Below the pieces are notes generated by a model that searched no databases, was not told the DNA's origin, and worked only from the letters and a program-made list of their open reading frames with translations. From positions 1-56,253 of the forward strand of contig JAJFUH010000015.1 of NCBI GenBank assembly GCA_021372535.1: a DNA stretch of 56,253 nucleotides, written 5' to 3'. The position numbers were made by a program, and so were the translations under genes. How positions within the stretch are numbered: the first letter of the stretch is position 1; each line of letters starts with the position of its first letter. Source of the DNA: a bacterium (lineage in GTDB: Bacteria; Latescibacterota; Latescibacteria; Latescibacterales; Latescibacteraceae). Positions 16,899 to 24,914 of this stretch are shown one piece after another.

Positions 16899-17951
16899 TC
16901 AGCCTTTTCTGATAATTCCCCAGATGGCCCGTATGTCGCCGAAGCCGGACGGGTGGAAAACGATACCCGATGGTGTGTAGCATGAATTCCAGCATCCCCT
17001 GCAGGCGCGTATCTCCTCGATACGTTTTTTCCATTCATTCGAGCGGAACAGTTCGGCGGGAGTCTGTTCGAGAAGATTTCCGAACGGTTTGCCGAGGCAG
17101 ACACTGACCGAGGCATCGGGATTCACGTAGATTTTTGTTCCGAAACCCCGCGAATCGAGGTACGGGCAGCGTTTGGCAGCCTTCCCGCGCAGATAGTCGG
17201 GAAAGCCGTCGATGATAACCCGCGGCGTCGTCACTGCCGGCGAGTTTCTGACAGCGCTGAGCATGTTCCTGAATGCCTCACCGTCCTCGATCTTCATGTC
17301 GCTCACTTCGTCCGTGTTGTCGGAAGTCCAGCGGTAAAGATCGACATTGCATTTCCAGCCGAGGCTCTCGATATAGCGCAAGATATCGGGAATCTGGCGG
17401 AGATTCAGCCTGCTCACCACGATGTTTGCCGATGTACGTATGGGTTTCCGGAGCTTTCTGTTTTCGCGGGTAAGGAGTTCCATGCCCTGCCGGACGGTAT
17501 CGGACACATGAGGTGCGCCGCGGAGCATGTCGGCAATCTCGTCAAAGCCGTCGAACGAAACCTGTATGCCCGCTCCGGTCGAAAGGAGGGTTTCCACAGT
17601 CTTTTCCACATTTTTCATCGGCGCATAGAGCGTCGAGAGGAGCTGGACATGAACGAACCGCTTTCCTGCCGCATAACGCAGACATTCATGGATATTGGGA
17701 TGAAGGATCGGCTCACCGCCGGAAAGGCTGATAAACTGAGTGCCGTGACTGTCGAAACGGTCGACGAGAAAGATAAAATGCTCCATCGGTATATACGGCG
17801 GGTCACCGGCGTTCCGCGGAATGGTGCACTGGAGGCAGTTCTGTGTGCACCGCCGGGTCAGGAGTATGTTGGCAAGAACAACCGCGGGGATACTCCGAAT
17901 AAAGTTGGCGATGTTTTTGACACTCCGGACGGCTGTCCGCACCTGCTTCAT
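16899..17951 (-). CDS. Radical SAM protein with SPASM-like C-terminus
   Basis: About 350 residues. The radical SAM CxxxCxxC motif is CTQNCLQC, followed by the SAM-binding LSGGEP. A second cluster of cysteines near the C-terminus (CPYLDSRG, VSVCLGKPFG, CRGCWNSC) fits a SPASM/twitch-type auxiliary iron-sulfur site, as in peptide- or protein-modifying enzymes. The N-terminal segment ANFIRSIPAVVLANILLT is fairly hydrophobic. The start is taken at 17951, behind GGGGGA; ATG 17966 adds five residues but has no ribosome site. No peptide substrate is visible nearby. It lies downstream of NAD synthetase on the same strand. Confidence 0.82.
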   Translation of the reverse strand: MKQVRTAVRSVKNIANFIRSIPAVVLANILLTRRCTQNCLQCTIPRNAGDPPYIPMEHFIFLVDRFDSHGTQFISLSGGEPILHPNIHECLRYAAGKRFVHVQLLSTLYAPMKNVEKTVETLLSTGAGIQVSFDGFDEIADMLRGAPHVSDTVRQGMELLTRENRKLRKPIRTSANIVVSRLNLRQIPDILRYIESLGWKCNVDLYRWTSDNTDEVSDMKIEDGEAFRNMLSAVRNSPAVTTPRVIIDGFPDYLRGKAAKRCPYLDSRGFGTKIYVNPDASVSVCLGKPFGNLLEQTPAELFRSNEWKKRIEEIRACRGCWNSCYTPSGIVFHPSGFGDIRAIWGIIRKG

Positions 17952-18141
17952 CTCCGATTCCCCCATACATGATCGATGTCAGGCCTGTAGCGGGGCATTG
18001 GCAGCATCATTTCTGCCATACGGGAATCATGATTCGTGCCCGCAGCTATAATCCATTCCGGATATGATGGGGAGGAAATGCCTGCGTACAAGGATTCGAT
18101 AACCATCGGGAGATTCATCAGGACGTCCAAACGTATAACCA

Positions 18142-19818
18142 TCAGGGTCTGAAGCGGTTGGTAAGCGGAAGCCTGCGGTCGCGGCCAAAAGCGCGCGGAG
18201 TTATCTTGACCCCGGGCGGGGCCTGACGGCGCTTGTATTCGGAGCGGTCGCTGATTCTGACCACCTTCTGTACCATTTCACGGTCGAATCCCATCGCGAC
18301 AATGTCCTCGATACCTTGGTCTTCCTCGATATAAGCCTTGATAATGGGATCGAGGACAGGGTATTCTGGCAGGGAGTCGGAATCCTTCTGGTCGGGCCGC
18401 AGCTCGGCAGAAGGAGCGCGCGTGATGATGCTCTCCGGTATTATCTCTCGTCCCGCCTGGCTGTTTACAAGCCTGCTGATCCGGAAAACGGTCGTTTTGG
18501 GAACATCCTTGATCACCGCGAAACCGCCTGCCATATCGCCATACAGGGTTGCATACCCGGTCGCCATCTCGCTCTTGTTCCCCGTCGTGAGCACAAGCCA
18601 CCCGAATTTGTTCGAAAGCGCCATGAGCAGTGTCCCGCGAATCCGCGCCTGAATATTTTCCTCGGTGACATCCTGTCCGTATCCCCTGAAAGCATCGGCA
18701 AGCGACTCGTTGAACGCCCCGAAAATCGGTGAAATGGGTATCTCCATGAACCGTATGCCGAGATTATCCGCCAATATCCCGGCATCGGAACGTGTTCCGG
18801 TCGATGTATACTGCGAGGGCATGGTCACCCCGATAACGTTCTCAGCGCCGAGAGCATGAACGGCGATTGCCGCCACGAGCGCCGAATCGATACCTCCGGA
18901 AAGCCCGATAACGACCTTCGAGAAACCGTTCTTGAGAATATAGTCGCGGGTACCGAGCACAAGCGCTTCGAGTATTTCCTCGTCATGGGTGAGCGCGCGT
19001 GAGATAATCGGTTCGACCGGCGGCTTTTTGTGAACATGGAGACCGATGCGGGCGGATGCCATGTGTCCGCCGGGAGCGGGTCCGGAAAATTCCATGTCGA
19101 AGGTCGCGAGCGTTTCGACAAATGCCGGGGCTTTATGGATATAGTTGCCGTCCCTGTCGAAAACCAGCGAGCCTCCGTCGAACACGATCTCGTCCTGACC
19201 GCCGACAAGATTCACGTAGACAATGGCAGCGCCGCCTGTGGATGATCGTTTTCTGAGAAGCTCCTCACGTTCATGGACTTTTCCGGCATGGAACGGGGAC
19301 GCGGACAGGTTGAGCAGCATATCCACGCGATGATCGCCCATGAGGGTACCATAAGGGCCGTTTTCCACCCATATGTCCTCGCAGATGTTCAACCCGATAC
19401 CCACCGTGCCGAGCATGAACGAGACGGGCTGGCTTCCGGGCGTGAAATACCGTTTCTCGTCGAAAACACCATAATTGGGCAGGAACATCTTATGGTATAC
19501 GGAGTATATGGTTTTTCCGGAGATCACCGCGGCGGCGTTATAGACCGGCCCGACACCGTCCACGAATCCTATGACGGCGCAGATATCGGTAACACCGTCC
19601 GCAAACCGCTCGATGGCAGTGCGGCATCGTTTGAGAAAACCCGGCTTGAGCAGGAGGTCTTCCGGGGGATACCCGGTAACGGCGAGTTCGGGGAAAACCA
19701 CAAGGTCGCTTCCACGTTCGGCCGCTGCGGCAACAGCCTCGAGACACCGGTCGACATTGCCTTCCAGATCACCGACCGTGGGATTTATCTGCCCTATGGT
19801 TATTCTCAGTCCTCTCAT
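18142..19818 (-). CDS. nadE: Glutamine-dependent NAD+ synthetase
   Basis: 558 residues from ATG 19818, where MRGLRITIGQINPTVGDLEG begins as in the family; the 20 codons upstream are AT-rich and unrelated. The N-terminal nitrilase-type amidase domain (1-260) has the catalytic Glu in VFPELAVTGYPPEDLL, Lys in YHKMFLPNYGVFDE and Cys in LNICEDIW. The C-terminal synthetase domain (about 280-558) has the ATP pyrophosphatase loop GLSGGIDSALVAAIAV. It makes NAD+ from deamido-NAD+, ATP and glutamine in the cytoplasm. Single-gene two-domain form, full length. A tight stop/ATG overlap at 18142 leads into a short unassigned frame. Confidence 0.96.
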   Translation of the reverse strand: MRGLRITIGQINPTVGDLEGNVDRCLEAVAAAAERGSDLVVFPELAVTGYPPEDLLLKPGFLKRCRTAIERFADGVTDICAVIGFVDGVGPVYNAAAVISGKTIYSVYHKMFLPNYGVFDEKRYFTPGSQPVSFMLGTVGIGLNICEDIWVENGPYGTLMGDHRVDMLLNLSASPFHAGKVHEREELLRKRSSTGGAAIVYVNLVGGQDEIVFDGGSLVFDRDGNYIHKAPAFVETLATFDMEFSGPAPGGHMASARIGLHVHKKPPVEPIISRALTHDEEILEALVLGTRDYILKNGFSKVVIGLSGGIDSALVAAIAVHALGAENVIGVTMPSQYTSTGTRSDAGILADNLGIRFMEIPISPIFGAFNESLADAFRGYGQDVTEENIQARIRGTLLMALSNKFGWLVLTTGNKSEMATGYATLYGDMAGGFAVIKDVPKTTVFRISRLVNSQAGREIIPESIITRAPSAELRPDQKDSDSLPEYPVLDPIIKAYIEEDQGIEDIVAMGFDREMVQKVVRISDRSEYKRRQAPPGVKITPRAFGRDRRLPLTNRFRP

Positions 19819-20067
19819 GATAAAAATATAAAAATGAAAACAGATATTTACAACATAATTCCTTTTATAAAGTAGCAAAGGAACAGAGAGGCAGAGAGAC
19901 TTAGAGGTAAGTATATCATGTATACGAATCCTGTTTTATCTTGTCCTTACACGTTAAAATCCGTACATTTATTCCCGGATACGGCGATAAAATTTGGGGG
20001 AACTTATAATGTTTTTCGTCGTGTTATTATGATACGGGTTGTGACGAAATCATTGGGAGGATATTCG

Positions 20068-21111
20068 ATGAAAAGGGAAAATCTGCTCTATGGCATCGGA
20101 ATTGCCACAGCAGCTCTCGGAGCAGCGGAAATCGTTCTGAGGCTTAAAGACCGTGCGGCTTCCAGAACCCGTTTTCACCGCGAACGGTGGACGATGGAGC
20201 GGCCGTGGGAACGGTTCGATCCCTGTTCAGGCTGGGAATTGATCCCGGGGTTTGTTTCCGGGGATATCCGGATTAACCACCATGGTTTTCGCGGGCCGGA
20301 GCTTATCAAAGGTGACATGACCCGGATACTGTGTCTCGGCGACGCAACGACTTTCGGTCCTTCCGGAGAGAAAAATCCCTATCCTCAAATCGTTCAGACC
20401 ATGCTTGCCAAACGGCGCACGAGCCGTCCCGTCGAGGTTATAAACGCGGGTGTCTGCGGCCATTCGACAAGCAATATGATCTTCAGAATTCAGCATCTTC
20501 TGGGGTTCAAACCGGATATCGTCATAGTATATGCAGGATGGAACGATCTTTTCAACGAGCCGGTCGACCGGTACTGTGACAACCGTCTCCCCTACAGCTC
20601 ATACTGGCATACTCTCTCGCAGAAAAACATAAGGTTTCATCTCGCGGCAAAAATCCGTGAAATCGCCGGGTACGAGAACCGTAAACCGATTCCCCTTACC
20701 TATACGCCCGATGAATTCGTTCCCTTCAATTTCGAATACAACCTCTCACTCATTATTTCAGAGATACGGAAGGCATCCGCGTTGCCGGTGCTCCTGACCC
20801 TCCCGAAGCTGATACCGGATTCCCTTTCCCGACCGGATGACCCGGACATTTCCGCAGCGACTCTGCCCGATTTTATCGAGGATGAAAACTTTGGGGATTT
20901 CCTGAAAGTATACCATGCTTACGACACGATCATCAGGCAGATTGCCACGGAGACAGATACCTTTCTTTTCGATGCGGCGGCGGTTTTCGAAACCATGAAA
21001 AAAGGCCGGGCCGGGTATTTCGAGGATACACGGCACCTTACTCCCGAAGGATACCGTGTGCTCGGAGAATTTATCGCACAATCGCTTGTCGGGAAGGACA
21101 TCGTTCAATGA
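20068..21111 (+). CDS. SGNH/GDSL-hydrolase-like protein lacking the nucleophile serine
   Basis: 347 residues from ATG 20068 behind GGGAGGA; the 50 codons upstream in frame are rejected. An N-terminal hydrophobic stretch (about 7-25) suggests a membrane anchor or uncleaved signal. SGNH blocks are visible: block I is LGDATTFG (residues 90-97), with Ala93 where the nucleophile Ser of GDS is expected; block II Gly in NAGVCGHST; block III GWND (157-160); block V DTRHLTPEG (Asp320, His323). The Ser to Ala change argues against normal esterase activity unless another residue substitutes. It overlaps the next gene by four bases (ATGA), so the two are translationally coupled. Confidence 0.75.
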   Translation: MKRENLLYGIGIATAALGAAEIVLRLKDRAASRTRFHRERWTMERPWERFDPCSGWELIPGFVSGDIRINHHGFRGPELIKGDMTRILCLGDATTFGPSGEKNPYPQIVQTMLAKRRTSRPVEVINAGVCGHSTSNMIFRIQHLLGFKPDIVIVYAGWNDLFNEPVDRYCDNRLPYSSYWHTLSQKNIRFHLAAKIREIAGYENRKPIPLTYTPDEFVPFNFEYNLSLIISEIRKASALPVLLTLPKLIPDSLSRPDDPDISAATLPDFIEDENFGDFLKVYHAYDTIIRQIATETDTFLFDAAAVFETMKKGRAGYFEDTRHLTPEGYRVLGEFIAQSLVGKDIVQ

Positions 21112-22007
21112 AAAAAATATGCGTCGCCGTCTCGCTGCTCCTCCTGACAATACTCTGGTTATGCCCCGTTGATTCGTTCGGCGGCGAGCTGACCATCGTT
21201 TATACAGCAAACAGCCAGGGGAAACTCAGGGAGTGCGGATGCCCCGGCGACCCGTACGGCGGTCTATCGGAGCGGGTTACCCTCATCAAAAAGCTCCGTG
21301 AAAAGGAACCGCCCTTTCTCCTCGTCGACAGCGGGAACATGGTGAGCCTTTACGGTGACTACAAGTTAAAGACAACGACCATTGCAAAGATCATGAATCT
21401 CATGAAGTACGATGCCGCAGGAATCGGTCAGCTCGAAATGTATCACGGTGTCGACAACGCGCTGGAAATGGCCGGCAGCGCGCAATTTACCCTGCTTTCC
21501 TCTTCGATCGTCCGGATGAATACCGCCACCCCCGTTTTCAAATCGTACATGACACGCACGATCGGGGGGCAAACCGCCGGAATTATCTCGGTCTGCGATA
21601 CCACGTGTTTCCTGACCACTGAATCGATAAAGCCGGATTTTTCACTTCTTCCGTTCGACCGCTCCCTTAAACCCGTTCTCGGCGATCTCAGGAAAAAAGT
21701 CGACTTCATCATCGTTCTCTCCCACATGGAAACCGGTTCAAACAAGCGTCTGCTTGCCGATTACCCCGAAATAGATATTGTCGTTCAGGGCTACAGCAAC
21801 GACCGTCTCGAAACGCCATACCGCTCTCAACATGGAATCCTCGTCGCGCCGGGTGCGCGGGGACAGTTCGTCGGCCTTGTCACGCTCTCGCGAACGGCTG
21901 ACGGTGTTCTTGATATCAGGCGCTCAGAGCTCATTCCGGTTCTCGATGTGCCCGAGGATAAAAAAGCCGCCGACCTTGTCACCTCCTATTACAGGGGCAT
22001 GAAATAA
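21108..22007 (+). CDS. Secreted metallophosphatase/5'-nucleotidase-like protein, metal ligands degenerate
   Basis: 299 residues with a cleavable signal peptide (VAVSLLLLTILWLCPVDSFG). The order of elements follows the 5'-nucleotidase metallophosphatase fold, but most metal ligands are replaced: TANSQG where D-x-H-G is expected, IGQLEMY instead of GNHEFD, and VQGYSND instead of GGHSH. The Asp in LLVDSGN and His in VLSHM remain. A CGCPGDPYGG motif after the first strand recurs in a known exported subgroup of this superfamily. Catalysis is therefore doubtful. The start overlaps the stop of the SGNH-like gene, which has also lost its key residue. Confidence 0.7.
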   Translation: MKKICVAVSLLLLTILWLCPVDSFGGELTIVYTANSQGKLRECGCPGDPYGGLSERVTLIKKLREKEPPFLLVDSGNMVSLYGDYKLKTTTIAKIMNLMKYDAAGIGQLEMYHGVDNALEMAGSAQFTLLSSSIVRMNTATPVFKSYMTRTIGGQTAGIISVCDTTCFLTTESIKPDFSLLPFDRSLKPVLGDLRKKVDFIIVLSHMETGSNKRLLADYPEIDIVVQGYSNDRLETPYRSQHGILVAPGARGQFVGLVTLSRTADGVLDIRRSELIPVLDVPEDKKAADLVTSYYRGMK

Positions 22008-22250
22008 GCATTGCCTCTCAGGGCTTCACGCATCCCTGTCCGTTCATATTTCATACCGAAAGAACTCAAAATGAACAACAGTAATGCATGGACCGGAGTT
22101 ATTTTATTGAACAAAATGCCATAGAGTAAAGATGCGGATTCGGGCGCATCTGAGGACATGGAGATGTTTGAATCTATCGTACATGAGTATTGCGGAAAAA
22201 ATGAGGATTCCTGCGATTAATACACATACAGCATGAATGCAAATATGGGA

Positions 22251-22676
22251 TTATTCCTGCTCACCGGAAAACACTTTCTTCTTGACCCATAATGCTACTG
22301 CCGCAAGTATGACGATGATAATAAGTATTTTCCACCAGCCGCCTGTTGCTCTGACCTGTTCACCGGAATCATCGACACCGTATTTTACCTGAAGTGTATC
22401 GCCATCGGCAACACCATATGATGCAAGGGTTTTCATATTGTCAAGCTCGGCAGCGTTTTTAAACATTCTCTGGTTTCCCACATGGATTTCCGTGACATTG
22501 TATACGAATTCCTTGACACGGAGAACCGTATCTTCGGGCACGGCTTCGACCGTGACAACCTGTGCGGTCGGCAAAGCAACTTTAATTGTCATGCAAAAGG
22601 CTCCAGTTACCCCGCTCAAGGCAAAAAGAACAATGGCCACTAAAAGAATCCGGCATGTCTGCCTTTTTACCCCCAT
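22251..22676 (-). CDS. Membrane-anchored extracytoplasmic ubiquitin-like protein
   Basis: 141 residues from ATG 22676, behind AGGAGGGG. Residues 9-26 form a signal peptide (RILLVAIVLFALSGVTGA). Residues 29-99 align along their length with ubiquitin: MTIKV for the first strand, TVEAVPEDTVLRVKEFV for strand 2 and helix 1, and NQRMFKNAAELDN plus KTLASYGVADGDTLQVKY for strands 3-5. Residues 114-131 (WWKILIIIVILAAVALWV) are a membrane helix, followed by a basic tail (KKKVF). So the domain should face the periplasm, or the outside, with a one-pass anchor. No C-terminal diglycine for conjugation is present. Function unknown. It lies downstream of the hsp20 pair but after their terminator. Confidence 0.75.
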   Translation of the reverse strand: MGVKRQTCRILLVAIVLFALSGVTGAFCMTIKVALPTAQVVTVEAVPEDTVLRVKEFVYNVTEIHVGNQRMFKNAAELDNMKTLASYGVADGDTLQVKYGVDDSGEQVRATGGWWKILIIIVILAAVALWVKKKVFSGEQE

Positions 22677-22858
22677 GGTTCCCCTCCTGTGTGAAACGTT
22701 AAGAATATATGAGATTACATGTTCCATGGCTGTCTACAGGTGTTGCAACGTTGTAGCAGTCCTGATCCATGCAATCACTGGTAATAAGCATTTTAAAAAC
22801 GCCCCCATAGAATAATACATTTTCATGCTTTTGTGAAAAGTTTTTTTGCGAATTCGAT

Positions 22859-22887
22859 AAAAAAAGGGCAGAACCTGTGTTCTGCCC
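22859..22887 (-). terminator. Rho-independent terminator of the hsp20 operon
   Basis: On the minus strand GGGCAGAAC pairs with GTTCTGCCC across a four-base loop (22866-22874 with 22879-22887) and is followed by seven T. It lies 29 bases past the stop of the second hsp20 gene. Confidence 0.88.
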
Positions 22888-22915
22888 GTAATGGTTGAAT
22901 CCGGATGGTATTCCG

Positions 22916-23356
22916 TTAATTGACTTCAACAGAGATTTCTTTGGGTAAAGCTTTCTCTGTTTTTGCAAGAGTCACCGTCAGCACACCATCCTTGTACTTT
23001 GCGGATATCTTGCCCGTATCGACAGTATCGGAGAGAGCGAACGACCGCTCAAACTTGCCGTAATGCCGTTCAAGCCTGCAGCATTCGGCATCTTCGGTCT
23101 TCTTCTCCTGTTTACGCTCTCCGGAGATGGTGAGAAGGTTATCCTTTACCTCAACCTTGACATCCTTTTTGTCGATACCCGGAAGTTCGGCATCGATAAC
23201 GAGGTCTTTGTCCGTCTCATTAATGTCGACCCTCGGGCTCCAGGTTACATCGGATGCACCTTCGTACCGCGGCCATCCGTAAAAGAATTTTTCAACAAAA
23301 TCATCGAGGGACGGTCCCCTTAGTAAGCCTCTGTTTCCCCAAAGTTCCGGTAACAT
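22916..23356 (-). CDS. Hsp20/alpha-crystallin small heat shock protein 1
   Basis: 146 residues from ATG 23356, behind AAGGAGGTG; the GTG three codons upstream overlaps the ribosome site and is rejected. The alpha-crystallin domain spans about 43-146: WSPRVDINETDKDLVIDAEL, PGIDKKDVKVEVKDNLLTIS, then the closing YKDGVLTVTLAK with the conserved G-V-L motif. Cytoplasmic ATP-independent holdase that keeps unfolding proteins soluble. An adjacent CC pair (DAECCRLE) is unusual for the family. Second gene of a two-gene operon driven from the sigma-54-type promoter at 23849. Confidence 0.93.
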   Translation of the reverse strand: MLPELWGNRGLLRGPSLDDFVEKFFYGWPRYEGASDVTWSPRVDINETDKDLVIDAELPGIDKKDVKVEVKDNLLTISGERKQEKKTEDAECCRLERHYGKFERSFALSDTVDTGKISAKYKDGVLTVTLAKTEKALPKEISVEVN

Positions 23357-23420
23357 GGTGAACACCTCCTTATATAACGTTTATAATTGTTTGTGTGATT
23401 GTTATGTTGTTTGGTTACGG

Positions 23421-23795
23421 TTACTTGATCTCGATTGTACGAGGTTTTGCCTCTTCTTTTTTATCGATTTTCAGCGTCAGAACACCCTGTTCATAAGTGG
23501 CTTTCACATGTTCGCCGTCGGCATATTCGGGCAGCCTGAACGTCCGCGAAAAAGCTCCCGAAGGCCTTTCGTAATGAGTGAAATAATTGTTCTCATTGTC
23601 CTCGGCACGTTTCCTTTCGCCACTCACCGTAAGCAGGTTCTCATGAACCTTGACATTCAGATCGTCTTTGTTGAATCCCGGCGCATCGAACACGAGGGAA
23701 AAACCATCCGATTTTTCAATGATATCAACCGGTATATTCCACCCGTCGCTCGCTGTTCTGTTCTGTGAAGTCGGTATAAATCGTACTAATGTCAT
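23421..23795 (-). CDS. Hsp20/alpha-crystallin small heat shock protein 2
   Basis: 124 residues from ATG 23795, behind AAAGGAGGA. It is shorter than its neighbour because the N-terminal arm is only about 18 residues. The alpha-crystallin domain shows WNIPVDIIEKSDGFSLVFDA, PGFNKDDLNVKVHENLLTVS, GERKRAE and YEQGVLTLKIDKK. A short N-terminal arm may change oligomer size or partner choice. It is the promoter-proximal gene; the second hsp20 starts 64 bases downstream, so the pair likely forms mixed or paired chaperone assemblies as in other two-Hsp20 systems. Confidence 0.93.
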   Translation of the reverse strand: MTLVRFIPTSQNRTASDGWNIPVDIIEKSDGFSLVFDAPGFNKDDLNVKVHENLLTVSGERKRAEDNENNYFTHYERPSGAFSRTFRLPEYADGEHVKATYEQGVLTLKIDKKEEAKPRTIEIK

Positions 23796-23848
23796 GGAAG
23801 TTCCTCCTTTTATTAATTAATCGTTCATTTTTTTCACACGTATTAAAG

Positions 23849-23865
23849 AGCAACGAGCGTGCCAA
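23849..23865 (-). promoter_or_regulatory. Sigma-54 (RpoN) -24/-12 promoter of the hsp20 pair
   Basis: The minus strand reads TTGGCACGCTCGTTGCT. It matches the sigma-54 consensus (TGGCACG, four bases, TTGCW) at every conserved position, with GG and GC separated by exactly 10 bases. Initiation would fall near 23838, giving a leader of about 43 bases before the first hsp20 ATG. Confidence 0.85.
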
Positions 23866-23952
23866 AAAATGATATTAATACTTATCTTATTATTATTACT
23901 AAGGTAAGATAATTTGTTAATAACCGGGGGAACTACATGAGCAGACAAGGAG

Positions 23953-24003
23953 TGGCAGTGCCAAACTGTCATTATGGCAGCATTATCTGTGGATATGGCA
24001 GAT
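23953..24003. promoter_or_regulatory. Cluster of dyads upstream of the sigma-54 promoter (possible activator sites)
   Basis: Three close dyads lie about 115-165 bases upstream of the predicted hsp20 start: TGGCAGTGCCA (23953-23963, perfect), CTGTCATTATGGCAG (23966-23980, one mismatch) and ATCTGTGGATATGGCAGAT (23985-24003, palindromic ends). This is where bacterial enhancer-binding proteins normally bind for sigma-54 promoters. Binding is inferred; no activator gene of that type is in the window. Confidence 0.45.
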
Positions 24004-24032
24004 ATGTATGTCAGTAAGACAAGATGATTATA

Positions 24033-24911
24033 TCACGGTACGATAACCTTGAGCGCGCCTGGAATGACTGTCACATTCAGGGTTGCGGATCCCTCGAAAA
24101 CCTCGCCGTCGACATGGAAAAATCCAGGTTTTGCGCGTTTTATTTTAAGGTTTTTAAATTCCAGGAATTCGATATCCTTGAGGGTGTTCACCGAGCCGGT
24201 GAACAGCTTGAGTACCGCTGGAATTGCTTTGAACATGTTCAGCTTGGGGACGAGGACCGCAATCAGGGAACCGCTCTGCGGGCCTGCCTGAGGGGCAATG
24301 ACAGCACCGCCGCCGTACTGTGAAACATTCGCAATCGTCAGCGCAAATACTTTTCGATGCATCTCCGTTCCATCAACAAAGAGCACGAGCTTTTCCGAGG
24401 GCTGAACGAAATAATTCTTTATTCCGACCCAGAAGTATTTGTACAAATGGCGAAAAGGGGTGTGCTGTTTATTAAAATCATGAGCGATCATGGCATCGTA
24501 ACCAATGCCGGCAGTCGCGACAAAAAACCGTGAAGAAATTTTACCCACATCGATTAATGTGGTTTTATGTGCCAGAAGCATCTCGATAAGACGATCTGTC
24601 TGCAAAGGGATACCGAGGCTGCGCGCCAAACCGTTTCCCGTCCCGAGAGGAATTATCCCGAGCGGTGTGGGACGCTTTACCAGCCCCGAAGCCACATCGT
24701 TGATAGTCCCATCTCCGCCGGCGGCGTAAACCGCATCATACCCTTCGAGTGCCGCCCGGGATGAATACACTTTCCCGAGCCCGGGTTTCATGGTATATGT
24801 TATATCGACATTTCCGCCGTTACGGCTGATACGCGATGACAATACATTGAGAATCTCACGTTTTTCCTTGTTTATGCCGATAATGGGATTTGCAATAATC
24901 AGTACTCTCAT
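24033..24911 (-). CDS. Diacylglycerol kinase family lipid kinase (YegS/DagK-like)
   Basis: 292 residues, full length for the family. The N-terminal catalytic domain has NPIIGINKEKR at the start and the nucleotide-binding AAGGDGTINDVASGL, then IPLGTGNGLARSLGIP. The C-terminal beta-sandwich includes GIGYDAMIAHDF and ends with FFHVDGEVFEG, a conserved motif. Members phosphorylate diacylglycerol or related lipids (some act on sphingosine or phosphatidylglycerol) at the inner face of the membrane. It is separated from the nucleotide-sugar dehydrogenase upstream by only 3 bases, so the two are one operon. Confidence 0.9.
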   Translation of the reverse strand: MRVLIIANPIIGINKEKREILNVLSSRISRNGGNVDITYTMKPGLGKVYSSRAALEGYDAVYAAGGDGTINDVASGLVKRPTPLGIIPLGTGNGLARSLGIPLQTDRLIEMLLAHKTTLIDVGKISSRFFVATAGIGYDAMIAHDFNKQHTPFRHLYKYFWVGIKNYFVQPSEKLVLFVDGTEMHRKVFALTIANVSQYGGGAVIAPQAGPQSGSLIAVLVPKLNMFKAIPAVLKLFTGSVNTLKDIEFLEFKNLKIKRAKPGFFHVDGEVFEGSATLNVTVIPGALKVIVP

Positions 24912-24914
24912 AGG

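Noticed and set aside
17948-18142. A 64-codon minus-strand frame whose ATG overlaps the nadE stop and which overlaps the radical SAM start
   Set aside because: The stop/start overlap is suggestive, but there is no Shine-Dalgarno site and no recognisable motif; too weak to call.
22013-22185. A 56-codon minus-strand frame (from about 22180) with one hydrophobic stretch, and another hydrophobic frame just upstream
   Set aside because: No ribosome site; the two hydrophobic pieces are in different frames and the 3' end is antisense to the metallophosphatase-like gene. Could be a broken membrane-protein remnant, but this cannot be shown.
23796-24032. CIRCE (HrcA) or ROSE-type heat-shock element upstream of hsp20
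   Set aside because: No TTAGCACTC-N9-GAGTGCTAA and no AU-rich ROSE-like hairpin over the ribosome site was seen; the sigma-54 pattern explains the promoter better.
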